Part shown: positions 1 through 8,699 of the stretch, one piece after another | How the letters are laid out: each line of letters starts with the position of its first letter | Numbering within the stretch: position 1 is the first letter of the stretch | Assembly: GCF_000812965.1 (NCBI RefSeq) | Contig: NZ_JSYN01000023.1 | Span: 1-64,000 of the forward strand | Origin: Pedobacter kyungheensis | Lineage (GTDB): Bacteria > Bacteroidota > Bacteroidia > Sphingobacteriales > Sphingobacteriaceae | Length of the DNA stretch: 64,000 nt | Reading direction: 5' to 3' | Position numbers and translations under genes: made by a program | Notes under the pieces: model-generated | The model's database searches: none | Told to the model about the DNA's origin: nothing | Seen by the model: only the letters and a program-made list of their open reading frames with translations

Positions 1-25
1 TGCTGAACTTGTTTCAGCATCTCTT
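1..25. repeat. Palindromic intergenic repeat (TGCTGAA / TTCAGCA family)
   Basis: The first bases form an inverted repeat with TGCTGAA and TTCAGCA arms around a short centre, followed by TCTC. The same element, in the other orientation, lies at 39281-39306 just before the GH28 gene. It sits directly after the stop codon of the minus-strand HPF-like gene, so it may also act as that gene's terminator. The left edge is cut by the window. Confidence 0.6.
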
Positions 26-39
26 TGGAAGTAAATGCA

Positions 40-357
40 TTAATGGCTTTTCATCTTGCCAGCCACTTTTTCAAGGGTACTTTTTAGTTTGGTTAAAGCA
101 CCTGTAATTGCCAAATCATAAGTATTACCTAAGTTAGTTACCGCAACAGGCTCTTTGCCGCTAATTCTGGCTTCAAGCAAGCATCTTTTATCTTCCAGTC
201 CTTCTTTACTGCCATTCTCATCAGATAAATGAACCTCAAGGCGTGTAATTAAATCACTATATCTGTTCAGTCCTTCGTTTAACTGGTTATGGATTTTTTC
301 TTCGTATTCCTGGTGTATGGTTAGGTTTTTGTCGGTGTTCAGTTGAATCGTCATCAT
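40..357 (-). CDS. HPF/RaiA-like ribosome-associated protein
   Basis: A 105-residue protein with the size and pattern of the sigma-54 modulation/ribosome hibernation (HPF/YfiA, RaiA) family: an early beta strand (MTIQLNTDKNLTI), a helix with paired acidic and basic residues, a strand with ITRLEVHLSDENG, and a C-terminal helix (ALTKLKSTLEKVAGKM). Family members bind the small ribosomal subunit in stationary phase. The loop carrying ARISGKEPVAVT replaces the more usual DKYVAEI-like strand, so this may be a divergent HPF-like protein and not the main factor. Two ATG codons in tandem (MM) make the exact start ambiguous by one residue. It is divergent from mutS. Confidence 0.65.
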   Translation of the reverse strand: MMTIQLNTDKNLTIHQEYEEKIHNQLNEGLNRYSDLITRLEVHLSDENGSKEGLEDKRCLLEARISGKEPVAVTNLGNTYDLAITGALTKLKSTLEKVAGKMKSH

Positions 358-671
358 ATAATATTTATCTTTTTTAGCTTAACACTTAAGCTTACTTATT
401 TGTTTCAAGGTGGGCTTAACTGCCTTTTATTTTTAAACCTGATAGGAGCAGGCACGATCCCGATTTTTGATCGGGAGAAGTAAAGCGGATAGCAGGACTG
501 AACTTTCCGAAAGGTACAGAACCCTTCATTTTCAAATATGGTTAATTGTTTAAACTGTATAAACTGGTTAACTGTGTTTGACCTTGCTAACAATCTTTCA
601 ACTTTTCAACAAAACAACCGCAGAATGCATATTCGTGCTATCTTTATGGCTTTTGCAAATTAATTTCAGTT
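358..671. other. Divergent intergenic region with hairpin repeat
   Basis: This 314-base gap holds the promoters of the HPF-like gene and mutS. It contains a hairpin with 7-base arms, TCCCGAT (458-464) and ATCGGGA (470-476), followed by a GC-richer stretch (AAAGCGGATAGCAGG) unlike the surrounding AT-rich sequence. This looks like one of the palindromic intergenic repeats seen elsewhere in the window. The open frame on the minus strand across it (405-593) has no protein-like features and is not called. Confidence 0.45.
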
Positions 672-3284
672 TTGGCTAAAGACACGAATAAAGAAACCCC
701 GTTAATGCAGCAATACAACGCGATAAAAGCGAAGTATCCGGGCGCATTGTTATTATTTAGGGTAGGCGATTTTTACGAAACCTTTGGCGAAGACGCCGTA
801 AAAACAGCACAAATATTAGGTATTGTTTTAACCCGCAGAGGAACAGGGCCCAATGGCGGCGCCCTCGAACTGGCCGGTTTTCCGCACCACTCGTTAGATA
901 ACTATTTATCGAAACTGGTACGTGCCGGGCAGCGTGTAGCTATATGCGATCAGCTGGAAGACCCCAAAACAACCAAAACAATTGTAAAACGTGGTGTAAC
1001 AGAGCTGGTTACGCCAGGCGTAGCTTATGGCGATAATATTGTAAACCAGAAATCGAACAACTTCCTGGCTTGCGTTTACTTTGATAAAACACAACTGGGA
1101 GTTTCATTTTTAGATATCTCGACCGGCGAATTTTTAATTGCGCAGGGTAACAGCGATTATATTGACAAACTTTTACAGGGTTTTAAACCTACAGAGGTTA
1201 TTTTTCAGAAATCGAAACGGCAAGCCTTTACCGAAAATTTTGGCGACCGTTTTTATACTTTCGGTTTAGATGAATGGCCTTTTACCAGCGATTATGGTAA
1301 CGAAACGCTGATGAAGCATTTCGAAGTAAGCTCTTTAAAAGGTTTCGGTGTAGACCGTTTGCAAAGCGGAATTGTAGCTGCCGGAGTGATTTTGCACTAC
1401 CTGGGCGAGACCGAACACCGCAACCTGCAGCATATTACTTCGATTAGTCGCATTGAGGAAGACCGTTATATGTGGCTCGATCGTTTTACCATCCGCAATC
1501 TGGAGCTGGTAAATTCTGCCAATGATAATGCCGTAACCTTATTCGATATCCTCGATCATACCTGCACGCCGATGGGCGCGCGTTTGCTCCAGAAATGGAT
1601 CATCATGCCGCTAAAAGAGCTGAAGCCTATTCAGGAGCGCCTGGGCATGGTAGAATATTTTGTGGCCAACGCAACTTTACAGGAGGAATTTTTAGCGCAC
1701 ATTAAGCAAATTGGCGATTTAGAACGTTTGATTTCTAAAGTAGGTTTGCAACGCGTTGGTCCGCGTGAGTTGGTGGCTTTAAAGCGTGCTTTATACCATA
1801 TCGAGTCGGTTAAAAAACTGGCTGCAGAATCTAAAAATCAGTTTTTAATCAAAATCGCCGATCAGTTAAACCCTTGCCTGGCTATTCGCGAGCGTATTGA
1901 ACGCGAATTACAAGCCGATCCGCCAGCTTTACTGGTGAAAGGAAATGTAATTGCCGATGGTATTGACGAGGAACTTGACCGCTTACGCAAAATCGCTTTT
2001 GGCGGAAAGGATTACCTGGTACAAATCCAGAAACGTGAAGCAGAAGCTACCGGCATTCCATCCTTAAAAATTGCTTTTAATAACGTATTTGGTTATTATT
2101 TAGAAGTAACCCATACCCATAAAGATAAAGTACCCGAAGGCTGGATCCGTAAACAGACTTTGGTAAATGCCGAAAGGTACATTACGCCTGAGCTGAAAGA
2201 ATACGAAGACCAGATTTTAGGCGCAGAAGAGAAGATACAGGCCATTGAAGTACGTTTGTACAATGAATTGATGTACGAAACAGCAGGTTATATCAAACCT
2301 ATCCAGCTCGATTCGTTTTTGATTGCTCAATTGGATTGTTTGCTTTGCTTCGCGCAACTGGCCACTAAAAACCATTACAACAAGCCGAAAGTTACACCTG
2401 ACAAAGTACTCGACATTAAAGGCGGGCGCCACCCGGTAATTGAAAAACAATTGCCAGTGGGACAGGAGTATATCACCAATGATGTATACCTCGATACCGA
2501 AAGTCAGCAGATTATTATGATTACCGGTCCCAACATGGCCGGTAAGTCGGCTATTTTACGCCAAACCGCATTAATTGTGCTGATGGCGCAAATGGGCTCG
2601 TTTGTACCGGCGAAAGATGCCGAAGTAGGTATTGTAGATAAGATTTTTACCCGTGTAGGTGCATCTGATAATATCTCATCCGGCGAAAGTACATTCATGG
2701 TCGAAATGAACGAAACGGCCAGTATTCTGAATAACATTTCGGATAACAGCTTAATTTTATTAGATGAAATTGGCCGTGGAACAAGTACTTATGATGGTAT
2801 TTCGATCGCCTGGGCTATTGCAGAGTTTCTGCATCAACACCCAACCTCACGGCCAAAAACGCTTTTTGCCACCCACTATCACGAGCTAAACGAGCTCGCC
2901 AATACCATGCCGCGCATTAAAAATTTTAATGTTTCGGTTAAGGAAATGACCAATAAGGTGATTTTCCTGCGGAAACTTGTTCCGGGTGGAAGTGAGCATA
3001 GTTTTGGTATTCATGTGGCCAAAATGGCTGGTATGCCGCCGAAACTGATTGGCCGTGCAAACGAAATCTTGAAAAAGCTGGAGATTGACCGCACAGAAGG
3101 TCAAAGCATTAAAGACAGCATCAAAAAAGTACAAAATCAGGCTTACCAATTGCAAATGTTCGCCATTGACGACCCGATTCTGGTAAAAATAAGGGATACA
3201 TTGAACAACTTAGATGTAAATGCCTTAACACCTGTTGAAGCTTTACTGAAACTGGATGAAATACAACGTTTAATTAAGAATTAA
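672..3284 (+). CDS. mutS: DNA mismatch repair protein MutS
   Basis: An 870-residue MutS that recognises mismatches and small loops and recruits MutL in an ATP-dependent way. The N-terminal mismatch-recognition domain has the F-Y-E motif (residues 34-36, in [11 protein letters not shown]). Connector, lever and clamp domains follow. The ATPase core carries Walker A GPNMAGKS (about residue 619) and Walker [17 protein letters not shown] (about residue 694), then the ATHYHEL motif. Length is normal for the family. The start is a TTG at 672: it gives [15 protein letters not shown], the expected MutS N terminus, and no in-frame ATG lies upstream. An imperfect hairpin at 3293-3325 follows the stop codon. 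Confidence 0.97.
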   Translation: MAKDTNKETPLMQQYNAIKAKYPGALLLFRVGDFYETFGEDAVKTAQILGIVLTRRGTGPNGGALELAGFPHHSLDNYLSKLVRAGQRVAICDQLEDPKTTKTIVKRGVTELVTPGVAYGDNIVNQKSNNFLACVYFDKTQLGVSFLDISTGEFLIAQGNSDYIDKLLQGFKPTEVIFQKSKRQAFTENFGDRFYTFGLDEWPFTSDYGNETLMKHFEVSSLKGFGVDRLQSGIVAAGVILHYLGETEHRNLQHITSISRIEEDRYMWLDRFTIRNLELVNSANDNAVTLFDILDHTCTPMGARLLQKWIIMPLKELKPIQERLGMVEYFVANATLQEEFLAHIKQIGDLERLISKVGLQRVGPRELVALKRALYHIESVKKLAAESKNQFLIKIADQLNPCLAIRERIERELQADPPALLVKGNVIADGIDEELDRLRKIAFGGKDYLVQIQKREAEATGIPSLKIAFNNVFGYYLEVTHTHKDKVPEGWIRKQTLVNAERYITPELKEYEDQILGAEEKIQAIEVRLYNELMYETAGYIKPIQLDSFLIAQLDCLLCFAQLATKNHYNKPKVTPDKVLDIKGGRHPVIEKQLPVGQEYITNDVYLDTESQQIIMITGPNMAGKSAILRQTALIVLMAQMGSFVPAKDAEVGIVDKIFTRVGASDNISSGESTFMVEMNETASILNNISDNSLILLDEIGRGTSTYDGISIAWAIAEFLHQHPTSRPKTLFATHYHELNELANTMPRIKNFNVSVKEMTNKVIFLRKLVPGGSEHSFGIHVAKMAGMPPKLIGRANEILKKLEIDRTEGQSIKDSIKKVQNQAYQLQMFAIDDPILVKIRDTLNNLDVNALTPVEALLKLDEIQRLIKN

Positions 3285-3292
3285 GCCGATAA

Positions 3293-3325
3293 AGATTCAG
3301 GTTGTAACCTTTACAGCCTGAATCT
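3293..3325 (+). terminator. Hairpin after mutS
   Basis: Inverted repeat with AGATTCAGG (3293-3301) and CCTGAATCT (3317-3325) arms and additional inner pairing (GTAA/TTAC). It begins 8 bases after the mutS stop. There is no clear T-run, so it could be an intergenic palindromic repeat acting as an mRNA end. Confidence 0.5.
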
Positions 3326-3343
3326 GAATAATATTTTAAACCT

Positions 3344-3844
3344 ATGCATACTACCTTTAAACCTTACGCTTTCTATTTAGTTGCTTTAGTGCTCTTCCTA
3401 TCGTCGTGTGGTACGCGTAAATACACCGTTAAAAGTGATACCAAAGGTGCAAAAGCTGCCGATGCGATGAGTAATCTAAAAAGCAAACCACTTTATCGCT
3501 TTATTACCGACTGGACGGGTGTGCGTTACCGTTTTGGTGGCCTGGATAAAGGAGGGATTGATTGTTCTGGTTTTGCATATTTACTGGAAAAGGAAATTTA
3601 CGGTGTAACCCTGCCACGCATTTCCCGCGATCAGGCCAATGTAATCCGTAAGAAAGATATCGATAACTTAAAAGAAGGCGACCTGGTGTTTTTCTCTTTT
3701 GGCGGCAACGATGTAGATCATGTTGGAGTATATCTCAACAATGGCTTTTTTGTACATGCCAGCACTACCAGAGGGGTTATTGTTGATGATTTAACCTTGC
3801 CAGCCTATCAAAAGGTGTTTGTTAAATCTGGCTCGGTAAATTAA
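3344..3844 (+). CDS. NlpC/P60 family peptidoglycan hydrolase, lipoprotein
   Basis: A 166-residue cell-wall endopeptidase of the NlpC/P60 (C40) family, expected to cut peptide stems of peptidoglycan from the periplasmic face. A hydrophobic N terminus ends in the lipobox LSSC with Cys22 as the lipidated residue. The catalytic domain covers about residues 50-160: Cys74 in GIDCSGFAY, His126 in DVDHVGVY and a third polar residue His138 in FFVHAS. Short for the family because only one catalytic domain is present. It lies 60 bases after mutS in the same direction, but hairpins on both sides suggest its own transcript. Confidence 0.93.
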   Translation: MHTTFKPYAFYLVALVLFLSSCGTRKYTVKSDTKGAKAADAMSNLKSKPLYRFITDWTGVRYRFGGLDKGGIDCSGFAYLLEKEIYGVTLPRISRDQANVIRKKDIDNLKEGDLVFFSFGGNDVDHVGVYLNNGFFVHASTTRGVIVDDLTLPAYQKVFVKSGSVN

Positions 3845-3847
3845 TTC

Positions 3848-3875
3848 GTTGCCTTGGGTTTAAACCCAAGGCAAC
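3848..3875. repeat. Perfect 28-base palindrome
   Basis: Arms GTTGCCTTGGGTTT and AAACCCAAGGCAAC meet with no spacer. It is immediately after the NlpC/P60 stop codon and directly abuts an ATG at 3876, the first possible but unlikely start of the next gene. It may terminate transcription or be a palindromic intergenic repeat like those at 8667 and 29660-30370. Confidence 0.75.
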
Positions 3876-3923
3876 ATGCAATTGCTTAGCAAAACTTATT
3901 GCCAATATTTGCGTTATATCATT

Positions 3924-4391
3924 ATGCGTACCTTTCTTTTAATCTGCTTATCTTTAATTAGTTATTCGCTAAGTGCACAGGTAAAACTGCTTACACTTGA
4001 TGAACTGGATAAACGCATGGCTGCCGGAAAAGACACCACTTATGTAGTTAATTTCTGGGCAACCTGGTGTGCGCCTTGTGTAGCCGAACTGCCTAACTTT
4101 GAAAAACTGCGCGTAGCGAACTTAAAAAAGCCTGTTAAGGTGATATTAATCAGTGTAGATTTTAAGTCGAAACTACAAAAAGAGGTCATTCCTTTCGTGG
4201 TTAAAAACCAGATCAAAGCTGAGGTGTTTCTGTTAAATGAAACCGACCAGCAAAAATACATTGAAAGGGTAGATCCAAAATGGACGGGTGCTATACCTGC
4301 AACCTTATTTGTAAAACAGAAAATCCGCCGGTTTTACGAGCAGGAATTTACAGAAAAACAACTCAAAAATACTTTGTTAAACTTAAAATAA
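3924..4391 (+). CDS. TlpA-like thioredoxin-fold periplasmic protein
   Basis: From the ATG at 3924 this is a 155-residue exported thioredoxin-fold protein: signal peptide MRTFLLICLSLISYSLSAQ, then the redox motif WATWCAPC with Cys49 and Cys52, and a cis-proline region (GAIPATLF). Such TlpA/ResA-type proteins reduce or exchange disulfides in the periplasm. An upstream in-frame ATG at 3876 abuts the palindrome at 3848-3875 and would put 16 residues before the signal peptide, so the later start is chosen. It is 6 bases upstream of the next thioredoxin-fold gene and probably shares its transcript. Confidence 0.88.
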   Translation: MRTFLLICLSLISYSLSAQVKLLTLDELDKRMAAGKDTTYVVNFWATWCAPCVAELPNFEKLRVANLKKPVKVILISVDFKSKLQKEVIPFVVKNQIKAEVFLLNETDQQKYIERVDPKWTGAIPATLFVKQKIRRFYEQEFTEKQLKNTLLNLK

Positions 4392-4397
4392 TTGGTT

Positions 4398-5003
4398 ATG
4401 AAAAAGTTATTGCTAATGGGTTTGGTGTTAATTTCGCTGGGTGCATGCGCACAAACCGGAGGGTATAAAGTTGGCGATGTAGTTAAAGATTTCGCCTTAA
4501 AAAACATCGACAATAAAACGGTTTCGATGGCAGATTACAAAGATGCCAAAGGTTTCATTGTAGTTTTTACCTGTAATACTTGTCCGGTAGCCCAGGCTTA
4601 TCAGGACCGGGTAGCCGAACTAAATAACAGTTTTGCGGCAAAAGGATATCCGGTTATTGCCATTAACCCCAACGATGCGGAAGCCGTTCCGGCCGAAAGT
4701 TTTGAAAAAATGCAGGCTGAAGCTAAAGGAAAGAATTTTAATTATCCTTATCTGCTCGATCCTGATCATGTGGTTACGAAACAATTTGGTGCCAGCAGAA
4801 CACCACACGTTTTTATCGTAAATAAAACCGATAAAGGAAACACGGTTGAATATATTGGCGCAATAGATAATGATCCTGAAGGCGTAAATGCCACAAAAGA
4901 AGATTATGTGAAGAATGCCATCAATAATTTAAGCAGTGGCAAAAAGCCAGTAGTTACTTCAACCAAAGCGGTTGGCTGTAGCATTAAATGGAAAAAGGGT
5001 TAA
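4398..5003 (+). CDS. Thioredoxin-fold redoxin family protein (CNTCP motif)
   Basis: A 201-residue exported redoxin. The N terminus has a hydrophobic stretch ending LGACAQ, which could be a lipobox (Cys17) or an ordinary signal cleavage site. The AhpC/TSA-like core begins KVGDVVKDFALKNIDN and has CNTCP (Cys59, Cys62), a variant in which the usual peroxiredoxin Thr/Cys centre is replaced by a CxxCP redox pair. This subgroup is often annotated as thioredoxin family protein. The start is the ATG at 4398; a TTG two codons earlier is less likely. It follows the TlpA-like gene by 6 bases, and its stop overlaps the convergent DUF1624 gene by 3 bases. Confidence 0.85.
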   Translation: MKKLLLMGLVLISLGACAQTGGYKVGDVVKDFALKNIDNKTVSMADYKDAKGFIVVFTCNTCPVAQAYQDRVAELNNSFAAKGYPVIAINPNDAEAVPAESFEKMQAEAKGKNFNYPYLLDPDHVVTKQFGASRTPHVFIVNKTDKGNTVEYIGAIDNDPEGVNATKEDYVKNAINNLSSGKKPVVTSTKAVGCSIKWKKG

Positions 5004-6190
5004 ACATACCTTAACCACCATTGCCGGTGTGTTTCTTTATAATGTTTAAACCACCTGCAGGGTAAATAGAGCGATGCCACCACAGCCATCCATATGAAAT
5101 AAACAATTGGTAAACCAAAACCAAATGCTACTGGCCTGAACATAAAGGGAACCTGAACAATTTCTTTACTGCTGTGGCCTGTTGCAAAAAATACAATTAC
5201 CAGTAAAATGTGCAAGAGGTAAAAGTGCAGTACGTAATAAAAAAACGGAACAGCACCATATACAGCAGTTATTCTGGTAAACCAATTGCTTACCTTTTCG
5301 ATAACGGCCAAAAAGAGCATCGCCGGACCTAAAGTCATAGCAATATATTGCAGCGATGGCGGGTATTTGTTCACGTTAAAAAAACTAAGCAGGTCTTTAA
5401 ACAGATCGTCATATTCTTTACGTGGAACCGGATCGCCGTATACATTAATTAACCGCAGTGCCACAAAGATAAATACGGTTAAAAAGCCCATCATTAATAA
5501 ATTGCGGCGCCTGCGTTCGGCGTCATAGCCCTTTCTGTACCAGGACCCTACGCCGTAGCCTACAAACATGACGCCTGTCCAGAGGAGGATAGCATAAAAC
5601 ACCCCCACAAAATGATTGGCAGATAGCGGTACAACTGTGCCTGAAGCCGTAAAAAATACTTTCAGCAGCATTCCGGCAGCTGGATCTTTTGGCGCAGGGA
5701 ATAGGTTGAAAAGGTTATGTCCGAAAACCAAAAGCAACCCAATAAGCAATATTACTTTATAGGATAGCACGCGACTAAAGATAGCCAGAAAGATCATACT
5801 CGCACCTATTGCCCAGATAACCTGCAGGATAATAAAATTGTAGCCCGGGTTAAAGGTTAAGCCGAAAGTGATTATGGCTAACTCTATAAAAATGAGCCAA
5901 AGGCCGCGCTTCAATAAAAAGGCACTGGCGAGACCAGGTGATTTGCCCTGGGCCGATAAATAGGCCGATAATCCGGAGAGAAAAACGAAAGTCGGTGCGC
6001 AAAAATGGGTAATCCAGCGGGTAAAGAAGAGCATTCCGGTAGTGGTATCCGGATTTAGGGGATCGCCCGTCATGGCGCCTATATGGAAAAAATCGCGTGT
6101 ATGGTCTAAAGCCATGATGATCATGACCAATCCGCGGAGTATATCGATGGATAAAATGCGTTTTGAAAGCGTAGTTTGTGCTGCATCCAT
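5000..6190 (-). CDS. DUF1624/heparan-alpha-glucosaminide N-acetyltransferase-like membrane protein
   Basis: A 396-residue polytopic membrane protein. The N-terminal pattern RILSIDILRGLVMIIMALDHTRDFF is the hallmark of the COG3503/DUF1624 group, related to heparan-alpha-glucosaminide N-acetyltransferase and more loosely to acyltransferase 3. Around ten hydrophobic segments can be counted. Family knowledge suggests acyl transfer across the inner membrane to a sugar or polymer, but no substrate is known. It converges on the redoxin gene with a 3-base overlap. Confidence 0.8.
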   Translation of the reverse strand: MDAAQTTLSKRILSIDILRGLVMIIMALDHTRDFFHIGAMTGDPLNPDTTTGMLFFTRWITHFCAPTFVFLSGLSAYLSAQGKSPGLASAFLLKRGLWLIFIELAIITFGLTFNPGYNFIILQVIWAIGASMIFLAIFSRVLSYKVILLIGLLLVFGHNLFNLFPAPKDPAAGMLLKVFFTASGTVVPLSANHFVGVFYAILLWTGVMFVGYGVGSWYRKGYDAERRRRNLLMMGFLTVFIFVALRLINVYGDPVPRKEYDDLFKDLLSFFNVNKYPPSLQYIAMTLGPAMLFLAVIEKVSNWFTRITAVYGAVPFFYYVLHFYLLHILLVIVFFATGHSSKEIVQVPFMFRPVAFGFGLPIVYFIWMAVVASLYLPCRWFKHYKETHRQWWLRYV

Positions 6191-6208
6191 AGCAATAAGT
6201 TTGGTTAC

Positions 6209-6403
6209 TTAAAGATACGAATTCATACGGTTTCTGATCTTCTCCGAAACATTGTAATACCGGTGTTTTAGCGATGGGTTTAAGCTAAACTGGAAAATCG
6301 ATTTAGGAGTGCCTGAATTGGCAATTTGAATTTTGATCTTCGGAAAATTATCATAATATTTGTTAAACGCTAACCGAATAAACCTATCATTAAAACAGAT
6401 CAT
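6209..6403 (-). CDS. Possible small protein, unrecognised
   Basis: A 64-codon open frame in the otherwise empty 6190-6464 gap, in the direction of the DUF1624 gene and ending 18 bases before its start. The composition is protein-like (KYYDNFPKIKIQIANSG, then a basic C terminus ending NVSEKIRNRMNSYL), but no domain, signal or membrane segment is recognisable. It may be a remnant of a longer gene or a chance frame. The GH125 promoter must also lie in this gap. Confidence 0.25.
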   Translation of the reverse strand: MICFNDRFIRLAFNKYYDNFPKIKIQIANSGTPKSIFQFSLNPSLKHRYYNVSEKIRNRMNSYL

Positions 6404-6463
6404 ACATCAACGATAGCCGAACCTCGTTTAGGCAAAACTAAAAAAAGACCATCACACATCATA

Positions 6464-7888
6464 ATGAAAAGAAGAACATTTATACAAAACACAGGTTTGC
6501 TGGGAGCAGGCGTAGTAGCTTCCAAATTCTCTTTTGCAGCTAATTTAGCCCCCGAATTTCCTGTTGTACGTGTAGCATCGGCGAAAAGACATTTCCAAAG
6601 CAAAGCAGTAGATAATGCCATTAAAACCTTCCAGGCAAACGTTAAAAACCCTGAACTGGCCTGGTTGTTCGAAAACTGTTTCCCAAATACTTTAGATACT
6701 ACCGTTTATCATAGCGAAAAAGATGGCAGACCGGATACTTATATCATTACGGGCGATATTGATGCCATGTGGTTGCGCGATAGTTCAGCACAGGTTTGGC
6801 CTTACCTGCAATTTGTTAATGAAGATGAACCACTAAAAAAACTGATTGCCGGCGTAATTATCCACCAAACCAAGTGTATTTTAAAAGATCCTTATGCCAA
6901 TGCTTTTTATGGCGATGCCACCAAAGTAGGCGAGTGGAAAACCGATAAAACAGCCATGCAGCCGGGTATACACGAACGTAAATGGGAAATCGACTCGTTA
7001 TGTTATCCTATTCGTTTAGCTTACCATTACTGGAAAAAAACGGGTGATAAAAGCCCATTCGATGCTAATTGGAAAAAAGGAATTGAAGCTACTTTAAAAA
7101 CCTTTAAAGAGCAACAACGTAAAGCAGATAAAGGTCCTTACCATTTCCAGCGGGAAACAACCACGCCAACCGATTCGTTGCCAATGGCTGGTTATGGTTT
7201 CCCGGTTAACCCGGTAGGTTTAATTTGTTCGGCTTTCCGCCCGAGTGATGATGCCACTATTTTCCCTTTCTTGGTACCTTCTAATTTCTTTGCCGTATCG
7301 AGCTTAAAACAAGCTGCCGAAATGATTAAGGCTTTAAACAGCGATGCGGCACTTGAAAGCAGTTTATTAAATCTTGCCGATGAGGTAAATGCTGCCCTTC
7401 AAAAACATGCTATTGTAAACCATCCAAAATATGGTAAAATTTATGCTTTTGAGGTGGATGGTTTTGGTAGTTCGTATTTAATGGATGATTCGAACGTGCC
7501 TAGTTTATTGGGTTTACCATATTTAGGTGCCATGAAAGTAAGCGATCCGATCTATCAGAATACCCGGAAGTTTGCTTTATCAAAAGATAACCCTTACTTT
7601 TTTAAAGGTACAGCTGCAGAAGGTATCGGTGGCCCGCACGCCGGACAGGATATGATCTGGCCAATGAGTATTACCATGCGGGCATTAACCTCTACCGATG
7701 ATACCGAAATTAAAAACTGTATAGAAAGTTTACGTAAAACACATGCTGGTAAAGGCTTTATGCACGAGTCGTTTCATAAAGATAATCCGGCCAACTTTAC
7801 CAGAGCCTGGTTTGCCTGGTCTAACACTTTATTTGGCGAGTTGCTTTGGAAAACTTACCATGAGAAACCAGCTTTACTAAAACCATAA
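6464..7888 (+). CDS. Glycoside hydrolase family 125 exo-alpha-mannosidase
   Basis: A 474-residue enzyme of the GH125 (formerly DUF1237) family, metal-independent exo-acting alpha-mannosidases with an (alpha/alpha)6 barrel. Family marks are the early segment DIDAMWLRDSSAQVWPY and the later HESFHKDNPANFTRAWFAWSN. The N terminus MKRRTFIQNTGLLGAG resembles a twin-arginine signal (RRTFIQ), so the protein is probably exported folded. Length is normal. It stands alone, without SusC/D neighbours, and is followed by a long hairpin at 7895-7954. Alpha-1,6-mannose trimming is the family's known activity; the natural substrate is not shown here. Confidence 0.9.
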   Translation: MKRRTFIQNTGLLGAGVVASKFSFAANLAPEFPVVRVASAKRHFQSKAVDNAIKTFQANVKNPELAWLFENCFPNTLDTTVYHSEKDGRPDTYIITGDIDAMWLRDSSAQVWPYLQFVNEDEPLKKLIAGVIIHQTKCILKDPYANAFYGDATKVGEWKTDKTAMQPGIHERKWEIDSLCYPIRLAYHYWKKTGDKSPFDANWKKGIEATLKTFKEQQRKADKGPYHFQRETTTPTDSLPMAGYGFPVNPVGLICSAFRPSDDATIFPFLVPSNFFAVSSLKQAAEMIKALNSDAALESSLLNLADEVNAALQKHAIVNHPKYGKIYAFEVDGFGSSYLMDDSNVPSLLGLPYLGAMKVSDPIYQNTRKFALSKDNPYFFKGTAAEGIGGPHAGQDMIWPMSITMRALTSTDDTEIKNCIESLRKTHAGKGFMHESFHKDNPANFTRAWFAWSNTLFGELLWKTYHEKPALLKP

Positions 7889-7894
7889 TTATTA

Positions 7895-7954
7895 AAAACC
7901 GTGCTTGTGTTTATCGTCTTGTTTTTAAGCAGGCGATGATATAAGTACGGTTTT
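7895..7954 (+). terminator. Long imperfect hairpin terminator after GH125
   Basis: Arms AAAACCGTGCTTGTG... and the facing ...TATAAGTACGGTTTT pair over about 25 bases with a few mismatches, then TTTTCTTTT. It starts 6 bases after the GH125 stop codon. Confidence 0.75.
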
Positions 7955-8020
7955 CTTTTGCTTAAAACCTGTTAAAATTGCTGCTCAATCTGTAACTTGT
8001 ACAGTTTTATCCGCATTTAT

Positions 8021-8221
8021 ATGACCAACATTTTTGTACACGATAAACTGCCCACTTCAACGCTCCTGGAACTGAAGGTTGGTGATGCAATCAGCAACAA
8101 TCACGATCTATCTGGTAACATCGAAAAGATTGAAATCAGCGAAACAGATGAGTTTTTAATGTTCCGTTTTGTATTGCCCGCTGGAGAAATAATAGTAAGA
8201 AAGCTTAAACAGGTTTGCTAA
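8021..8221 (+). CDS. Small conserved-looking protein, function unknown
   Basis: A 66-residue soluble protein from the ATG at 8021 (MTNIFVHDKLP). A TTG eight codons earlier extends the frame but looks less likely. It alternates strands and charged turns (EIKVGD-like LELKVGDAIS, IEKIEISETDEFLMFRF, GEIIVRKLKQ), suggesting a small beta barrel or SH3-like fold. No family is recognised. Its stop codon immediately abuts that of the convergent NTF2-like gene. Confidence 0.5.
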   Translation: MTNIFVHDKLPTSTLLELKVGDAISNNHDLSGNIEKIEISETDEFLMFRFVLPAGEIIVRKLKQVC

Positions 8222-8575
8222 TTATAACACAGGCCTGGGATCAAATATCACTTCGAACGACTTAATTTTTTCGTCTTCAAGCTTATACCAGCTGGCACAA
8301 AAGATGGTTTTTCCGCCCATGTTGATGTCGTACCACACAGAAACCTCTTCATTATCAGTAAATACCTTTTTAATATCGTATTTGAATTTCATTTTCTGCA
8401 TATCGGCAATGTAATTGTCGGCGCCATCACGTTCGCCCATTACACCTTTAAAGTGCATATCATCATGCAATTGCTGCCTGGCCAGCTCAAAATCTTCTGC
8501 GTTTAAAGCATTTAAGAAATCCTGTACGACCACCTTTGCGTTATGTTCGGCTAATAATTTATTGGAAGTATTCAT
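8222..8575 (-). CDS. NTF2/SnoaL-like protein
   Basis: A 117-residue protein with the cone-shaped NTF2/SnoaL-like pattern: an N-terminal helix (HNAKVVVQDFLNALNAEDFELARQQL), then HDDMHFKG, and strands ending FCASWYKLEDEKIKSFEVIFDPRP. Members act as small hydrolases, isomerases or stress-linked binding proteins; nothing here fixes the role. It has no signal peptide, so it is cytoplasmic. It converges with the small gene at 8021 and lies downstream of the molybdenum hydroxylase operon, separated by a palindrome. Confidence 0.75.
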   Translation of the reverse strand: MNTSNKLLAEHNAKVVVQDFLNALNAEDFELARQQLHDDMHFKGVMGERDGADNYIADMQKMKFKYDIKKVFTDNEEVSVWYDINMGGKTIFCASWYKLEDEKIKSFEVIFDPRPVL

Positions 8576-8666
8576 GATAATGTTTTTAAAATAAAACGCA
8601 TATCAGGATAAAAATGTTTGCGAATTATTTGGTGGAAGTACGCTGAATGAGCAAAGCCCTGTAAAG

Positions 8667-8693
8667 ACTACTGCGGTTTTAAACCGCAGTAGT
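8667..8693. repeat. Perfect palindrome between NTF2-like gene and molybdopterin subunit
   Basis: Arms ACTACTGCGGTTT and AAACCGCAGTAGT around a single T. It lies 6 bases past the stop of the minus-strand molybdopterin subunit, where a terminator is expected, but it has no strong T-run and looks like the other GC-rich palindromes of this genome. Confidence 0.7.
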
Positions 8694-8699
8694 TCAAGA

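Noticed and set aside
405-593. Minus-strand 62-codon frame in the mutS upstream gap
   Set aside because: It runs through the hairpin repeat and has no protein-like features or homology I can recognise.
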